10,212 nucleotides of DNA from the NCBI GenBank assembly GCA_024277835.1, contig JAJRUK010000343.1:1-10212 (forward strand), given 5' to 3'. The position numbers and the translations under genes are program-made. The notes under the pieces are model-generated. The model saw only the letters and a program-made list of their open reading frames with translations. It was not told where the DNA came from and searched no databases. Positions 7,770 to 10,212 of the stretch are shown piece after piece. Position 1 is the stretch's first letter, and every line of letters begins with the position of its first letter. This DNA comes from Planctomycetota bacterium. Its GTDB lineage: Bacteria; Planctomycetota; Phycisphaerae; UBA1845.

Positions 7770-7799
7770 GACCCCTCCCATATGGGGGTCGGAGGGGTC
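7770..7799. repeat. nested inverted repeat with two alternative hairpins
   Basis: GACCCCTCC (7770-7778) is a perfect inverted repeat of GGAGGGGTC (7791-7799). Inside it is the 10-base palindrome CCCATATGGG (7777-7786). The left arm GACCCC can pair with GGGGTC at either 7785-7790 or 7794-7799, so two exclusive hairpins are possible. No T-run follows, so it is not a standard terminator. Confidence 0.6.
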
Positions 7800-8163
7800 G
7801 GCGGAAGCAGTCACTGGGAGGGACCGCCCAGGTTGCGCTCAGCTTGTTACATCGACGGTACCGGGTCAATAGCGAGAACGGTCGCTGGCGTTTGGTCACT
7901 GGAGCTGAACGACTGAGAGCGTTTTGGCACGCGTATTTCCAGATGGTTTTCGTGGGAAGGCCCAATAAACGATCGAGTGTGCGGGTGGGAGGGGCATTAC
8001 ATATTGTTGAATCACGGCTTTATCGGGCTACCTATGATCCGAAGTCCTGTCGCAGCGTTAGCCTAACTTTGGGGTCGTTTATGTGTCTCTATGTGAAGAT
8101 AAGTAGACTTTTCCGTGTCGATTCGTCCTTTCTTGTCTACCTGGGGAAGGATTCGGCGGGGTC

Positions 8164-8194
8164 GCGACATCTAACATGACGGATCGGGTATAAT
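8164..8194 (+). promoter_or_regulatory. candidate sigma70-type promoter for the gene at 8267
   Basis: A perfect TATAAT lies at 8189-8194. The best -35 match is weak: GCGACA at 8164-8169 keeps only the GACA part, with a 19-base spacer. Transcription would begin near 8201, giving a leader of about 65 bases ahead of the GGAGG ribosome binding site at 8256-8260. It fits the first gene of the low-complexity protein/lipoprotein pair. Confidence 0.5.
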
Positions 8195-8266
8195 AGAGTG
8201 TGCGGCGACTCGGGAGTTGGCGAAGGCCACGCTTCGGTCGAGGCTGCTCCAACTTGGAGGTGCATT

Positions 8267-8695
8267 ATGCGGCAGACATCAAGAATAAGCGTTTCTTTCG
8301 CGATCGTTTCAGTGTTCGCTTTCTTGCTCGGGGGTACAGCGCCCGTGTCAGCGCAACATCGCGGTGGTGGCGGTCACGGAGCTAGCGGAGGACATCGTGG
8401 CGGCGGATCGCGCGGTGGTCATTCCTCGCGCAGCGCCGGGCGCAGTCGTTCAAGCGGTCGAAGTTCCTCCGGGCATTCCCGCGGCGGCGCTTCGCGCAGT
8501 AGGTCGCGCGGCGGAGTCAGTCGAGGACATAGCGGAAGCAGCAGAGGTCTCTCCGGGCACTCTCGCACTGGTTCATCCATACGAAGTCGTGGCCGCAGCT
8601 CGTCCGGGCGAAGCGGGCACTCCAGCTCTGCCGGCCGAAGTCGTTCCAGTCACAGAGGCTCAAGTTCTTTCACGCGAAACGGTAGCCGCGGTTAG
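8267..8695 (+). CDS. secreted Ser/Arg/Gly-rich low-complexity protein, upstream part ending at in-frame TAG
   Basis: ATG 8267 follows GGAGG (8256-8260) by 6 bases. Residues 1-29 are a strong Sec signal peptide (hydrophobic SFAIVSVFAFLLGGTAPVSA, then Q). From residue 30 to the TAG at codon 143 the protein is almost entirely Gly, Ser, Arg and His in patterns such as HRGGG, SRSRGG and GRSSSGRSGHSS, so it is basic and probably disordered. The same reading frame continues after the TAG without another stop to 9967 and keeps the same composition, so this is best read as the first quarter of one 566-codon gene. If the stop is obeyed, the product is a 142-residue exported basic peptide. No enzymatic domain is visible. 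Binding of polyanions or nucleic acid outside the cell is a guess from composition only. Confidence 0.8.
   Translation: MRQTSRISVSFAIVSVFAFLLGGTAPVSAQHRGGGGHGASGGHRGGGSRGGHSSRSAGRSRSSGRSSSGHSRGGASRSRSRGGVSRGHSGSSRGLSGHSRTGSSIRSRGRSSSGRSGHSSSAGRSRSSHRGSSSFTRNGSRG
8693..8695 (+). other. in-frame TAG interrupting the low-complexity gene
   Basis: TAG occupies codon 143 of the frame that starts at 8267. The following bases GTTGGGCG match those after the TCG at 8954-8956 in the same frame (TCGGTTGGGCG), where the protein reads SVGR; SVGR also occurs at other sites in this gene. A single C-to-A change (TCG to TAG, Ser to stop) explains it. Confidence 0.85.
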
Positions 8696-8932
8696 GTTGG
8701 GCGTCGCGGGCATGGAAGCGCTGCAAGTCGAAGTCGTACTGGAAGCACTAGGTCACGTTCTTTCACACAACGCGGTGGTCATAGTTCGGTCGGACGAAGT
8801 GGGCGTATAAGTTCTACAAACCGAAGTCGTTCCGGGTATTCAAGGTCTGGCACATCGCTACGAAGCGGTGGGCGTAATTCAGTCGGACGAGGCGGACATC
8901 AGTCTGCATCACGCGGTGGGCGTGGCAGCTTT

Positions 8933-9967
8933 GTGGGAAAGGGTCGTAGCTCGTCGGTTGGGCGCGGTTCTTCACACGGGTCTGTGGGGCGGAATGGGGC
9001 TAGCTCTCACGGCGCGAGTTCCAACGGTCGCTACGCAAGCAGCAGCGGCTCGCGCGGCGGGATCCGTCGTGCAGGGCATAGTGGGCTTGGCCGCGCCGGA
9101 CACGGCGGGAACACTGGCTATGCAAGCTATGGCGGCGTTGGATCGAGGCATGGTGGCGTTGGTATATCCAGCGGGCTGCACGGTGTCGGGGCGCTTGGTA
9201 GTGCCTCTCACGGGTTCGGGTCTGGTTTGGGATACGGTCTTGGGTATGGCATCGGTTCGAGCATAGGCTACGGTCTCGGTCATTCCTATGGATCGGGTTA
9301 CGGTTACGGTGGTTATGGCGGCTACGGTCTCGGACATGGTTACAGCGATTACGGGATTGGTCATGGCTTTGGCTATGGTGTTGGTCTTGGATTTGGTTAC
9401 GGCGTTGGCGGTGGTTTCGGTTACGGCGTCGGCCTTGGCTACGGCTACGGTGGTTACGGTTATGGTGGCTATGGTCATGGCTACGGATTGGGCGGACATG
9501 GTTACGGTTACGGACCTAGTTATGGGTACGGTTATTATGGCGATTACTACGGAGGTTACGGGCTAGGCCTGTCTGTTGGATACGGCTCCTATTTCCCGGC
9601 GTACTATGGTTCGTATTCGAGCTTTGGCTATGGTCCATACGACGACGGGTACGGCTCGGAGACGTACTATGACAACTCGTACACCTACGCGCCGGTCATC
9701 ATTAACAATGAGGATGATCTTGATAGCGGTGGGGTTTCGTACACGAGGATCGTTCCTCAAGGGTCGGAGATGGACTACAACTACGGTGTCGAGGATCGTA
9801 GCGACTGGGGCAAGGTCATCGTGCCACCCCCGATCGTTCGTCCGGACGAAGCCCCCGAGGTTCTTCCGCCGTTGGGTGATGAAGACATGCCGGGGCATTC
9901 TCACGAGGGCGGGGGTGACATGAAGAACATGCATCCAGTATCGAGTAAGCAGGTGACGCCAACATGA
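8933..9967 (+). CDS. Gly/Tyr-rich low-complexity protein with acidic Met/His tail, downstream part of the interrupted gene
   Basis: The frame is open from just after the TAG at 8693 to TGA 9965-9967. GTG 8933 is only the first formal start and has no good ribosome binding site or signal peptide. I therefore see this as the rest of the gene starting at 8267, not an independent one. From 8696 to about 9200 it is Ser/Arg/Gly-rich like the upstream part. From about 9200 to 9590 it is a striking Gly/Tyr run built on GYG, GLGYG and GYGGYG with Phe and His variants. The last 110 residues change to ordinary sequence: Tyr/Asp-rich, then acidic with VIVPPPIVRPDEAPEVLPPLGDE, and ending in a Met/His cluster (MPGHSHEGGGDMKNMHP). 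The protein would be secreted through the upstream signal peptide. The TGA overlaps the next gene's ATG, so the two are co-translated. Function unknown; a structural or surface role is inference. Confidence 0.7.
   Translation: MGKGRSSSVGRGSSHGSVGRNGASSHGASSNGRYASSSGSRGGIRRAGHSGLGRAGHGGNTGYASYGGVGSRHGGVGISSGLHGVGALGSASHGFGSGLGYGLGYGIGSSIGYGLGHSYGSGYGYGGYGGYGLGHGYSDYGIGHGFGYGVGLGFGYGVGGGFGYGVGLGYGYGGYGYGGYGHGYGLGGHGYGYGPSYGYGYYGDYYGGYGLGLSVGYGSYFPAYYGSYSSFGYGPYDDGYGSETYYDNSYTYAPVIINNEDDLDSGGVSYTRIVPQGSEMDYNYGVEDRSDWGKVIVPPPIVRPDEAPEVLPPLGDEDMPGHSHEGGGDMKNMHPVSSKQVTPT
9230..9590 (+). repeat. Gly/Tyr-codon low-complexity repeat tract
   Basis: Imperfect tandem GGNTAYGG/GGTTAYGGY motifs of 6, 9, 12 and 15 bases encode GYG, GYGGYG, GLGYGLGYG and GHGYG. 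Third-base variation is high (GGT, GGC, GGA; TAT, TAC), so the tract is old or selected at protein level, not a fresh slippage product. Confidence 0.85.
9951..9956 (+). promoter_or_regulatory. Shine-Dalgarno for the lipoprotein gene
   Basis: AGGTGA, part of the extended anti-SD complement GGAGGTGA, lies 7 bases before ATG 9964 and within the final codons of the upstream gene. It decides for the overlapping ATGA start. Confidence 0.7.
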
Positions 9968-10212
9968 GATACGTTCAATGGCGATCGTGTCTTCAAGGTC
10001 TGATTCTCTTGTTGCCGCTGGTACTTCTTGGGTGCCGGACCGGTGAAGGGTGTCGTGATGAGCTGATGGCGGGGCCTCCGCCCGTAGTGCCAGAGGTTGC
10101 ACTGGCGGCATTTTCTGGTGACGAGCAAGAGCATGCGCACGCGCAAGGCCATTCTTCTGCTTCGCTGGCTGCGGAGGTTGTTGCGGGCGATGTTACGATG
10201 CGCGCCGCGCTG
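9964..10212 (+). CDS. putative lipoprotein, N-terminal part
   Basis: ATG 9964 overlaps the TGA of the preceding gene (ATGA) and has AGGTGA 7 bases upstream. The frame is open for 83 codons to the right edge, so the C-terminus is missing. Residues 10-24 form a lipoprotein signal (hydrophobic LILLLPLVLLG and then Cys24, lipobox LLGC), so it should be processed by signal peptidase II and anchored in a membrane. After Cys24 comes a Pro/Ala/Val segment (GPPPVVPEVALAAF) and then an acidic His-containing patch (DEQEHAHAQGHSS, about residues 56-68). No family is recognised. Coupling to the Gly/Tyr-rich gene suggests joint export; shared His-rich patches hint at a common ligand such as a metal, which is inference. 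Confidence 0.85.
   Translation, partial: MRYVQWRSCLQGLILLLPLVLLGCRTGEGCRDELMAGPPPVVPEVALAAFSGDEQEHAHAQGHSSASLAAEVVAGDVTMRAAL

Larger units (their letters stand above)
7467..8266. other. long non-coding region between divergent genes
   Basis: About 800 bases separate the divergent starts at 7466 and 8267. Open frames inside (for example 7596-7916, 7844-8179 and the minus-strand 7684-7965) start with weak codons, lack ribosome binding sites and show no domain or biased composition, so I call none of them. Visible content is a nested GC-rich inverted repeat (7770-7799) and a TATAAT-type -10 box at 8189-8194. The length leaves room for regulation of both genes or for a small RNA, but neither is shown. 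Confidence 0.6.

Noticed and set aside
8103..8140. GTAGAC / GTCTAC inverted repeat upstream of the candidate promoter.
   Set aside because: Six bases with a 26-base loop is within chance expectation.
7844..8179. A 111-codon plus-strand frame upstream of the low-complexity gene.
   Set aside because: It starts with TTG, lacks a Shine-Dalgarno, shows no domain, and ends within the region holding the promoter of the next gene.
8364..9266. Long Ala/Val-rich open frames in the third frame (8364-8810 and 8868-9266) overlapping the low-complexity gene.
   Set aside because: They follow from the Gly/Ser/Arg codon bias of the real frame read with an offset; they have no ribosome binding site, signal or domain, and the real frame has the signal peptide and SD.
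8972..9499. A 175-codon minus-strand frame rich in Thr/Ala/Val opposite the Gly/Tyr tract.
   Set aside because: It mirrors the repeat composition; no start signal and no recognisable content.

Overview
The window is GC-rich bacterial chromosome with short intergenic gaps and good Shine-Dalgarno sites. The best guess for the host is a planctomycete (Planctomycetota, Phycisphaerae-like). The main reason is the large secreted protein made of 'FDDGxGPALYAGGxF...IAKWDGSxWSxLG' repeats that ends in a dockerin-like EF-hand module, an architecture I associate with that phylum. The lineage is inference from memory of such proteins, not from a search.

Layout from left to right. (1) Positions 1-1166, minus strand: the N-terminal 388 codons of an exported M16 (insulinase/pitrilysin) zinc peptidase that runs off the left edge. 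(2) Positions 1422-3649, plus strand: a compact, translationally coupled three-gene operon. It encodes an uncharacterised protein with a faint nucleotidyltransferase-like GS motif, a TPM-domain (YgcG-type) membrane protein, and a LemA protein. The LemA frame carries an N-terminal zinc ribbon and has two credible starts. (3) Positions 3650-4051: non-coding, with a GC-rich hairpin. (4) Positions 4052-4138: tRNA-Ser(UGA). (5) Positions 4139-4514: no convincing gene. (6) Positions 4515-7466, minus strand: a 983-residue secreted protein with 14 tandem repeats of about 50 residues, a linker domain and a dockerin-like C-terminus. (7) Positions 7467-8266: a long non-coding divergent region with a nested hairpin and a candidate promoter. 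(8) Positions 8267-9967, plus strand: a secreted low-complexity protein, Ser/Arg/Gly-rich then Gly/Tyr-rich with an acidic Met/His tail. Its frame is open throughout except for one in-frame TAG at 8693. (9) Positions 9964-10212, plus strand: the start of a lipoprotein gene that overlaps the previous one by ATGA and runs off the right edge.

Almost every protein is exported or envelope-bound: a periplasmic peptidase, a TPM/LemA envelope pair, a repeat protein for the surface or outside, and a low-complexity secreted protein coupled to a lipoprotein. The most unusual points are the amber codon splitting an otherwise intact low-complexity gene, where a matching repeat copy shows it replaced a TCG serine, and the zinc ribbon fused ahead of the LemA signal sequence. 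I found no mobile element, CRISPR array or defence system, and I do not claim a new system.
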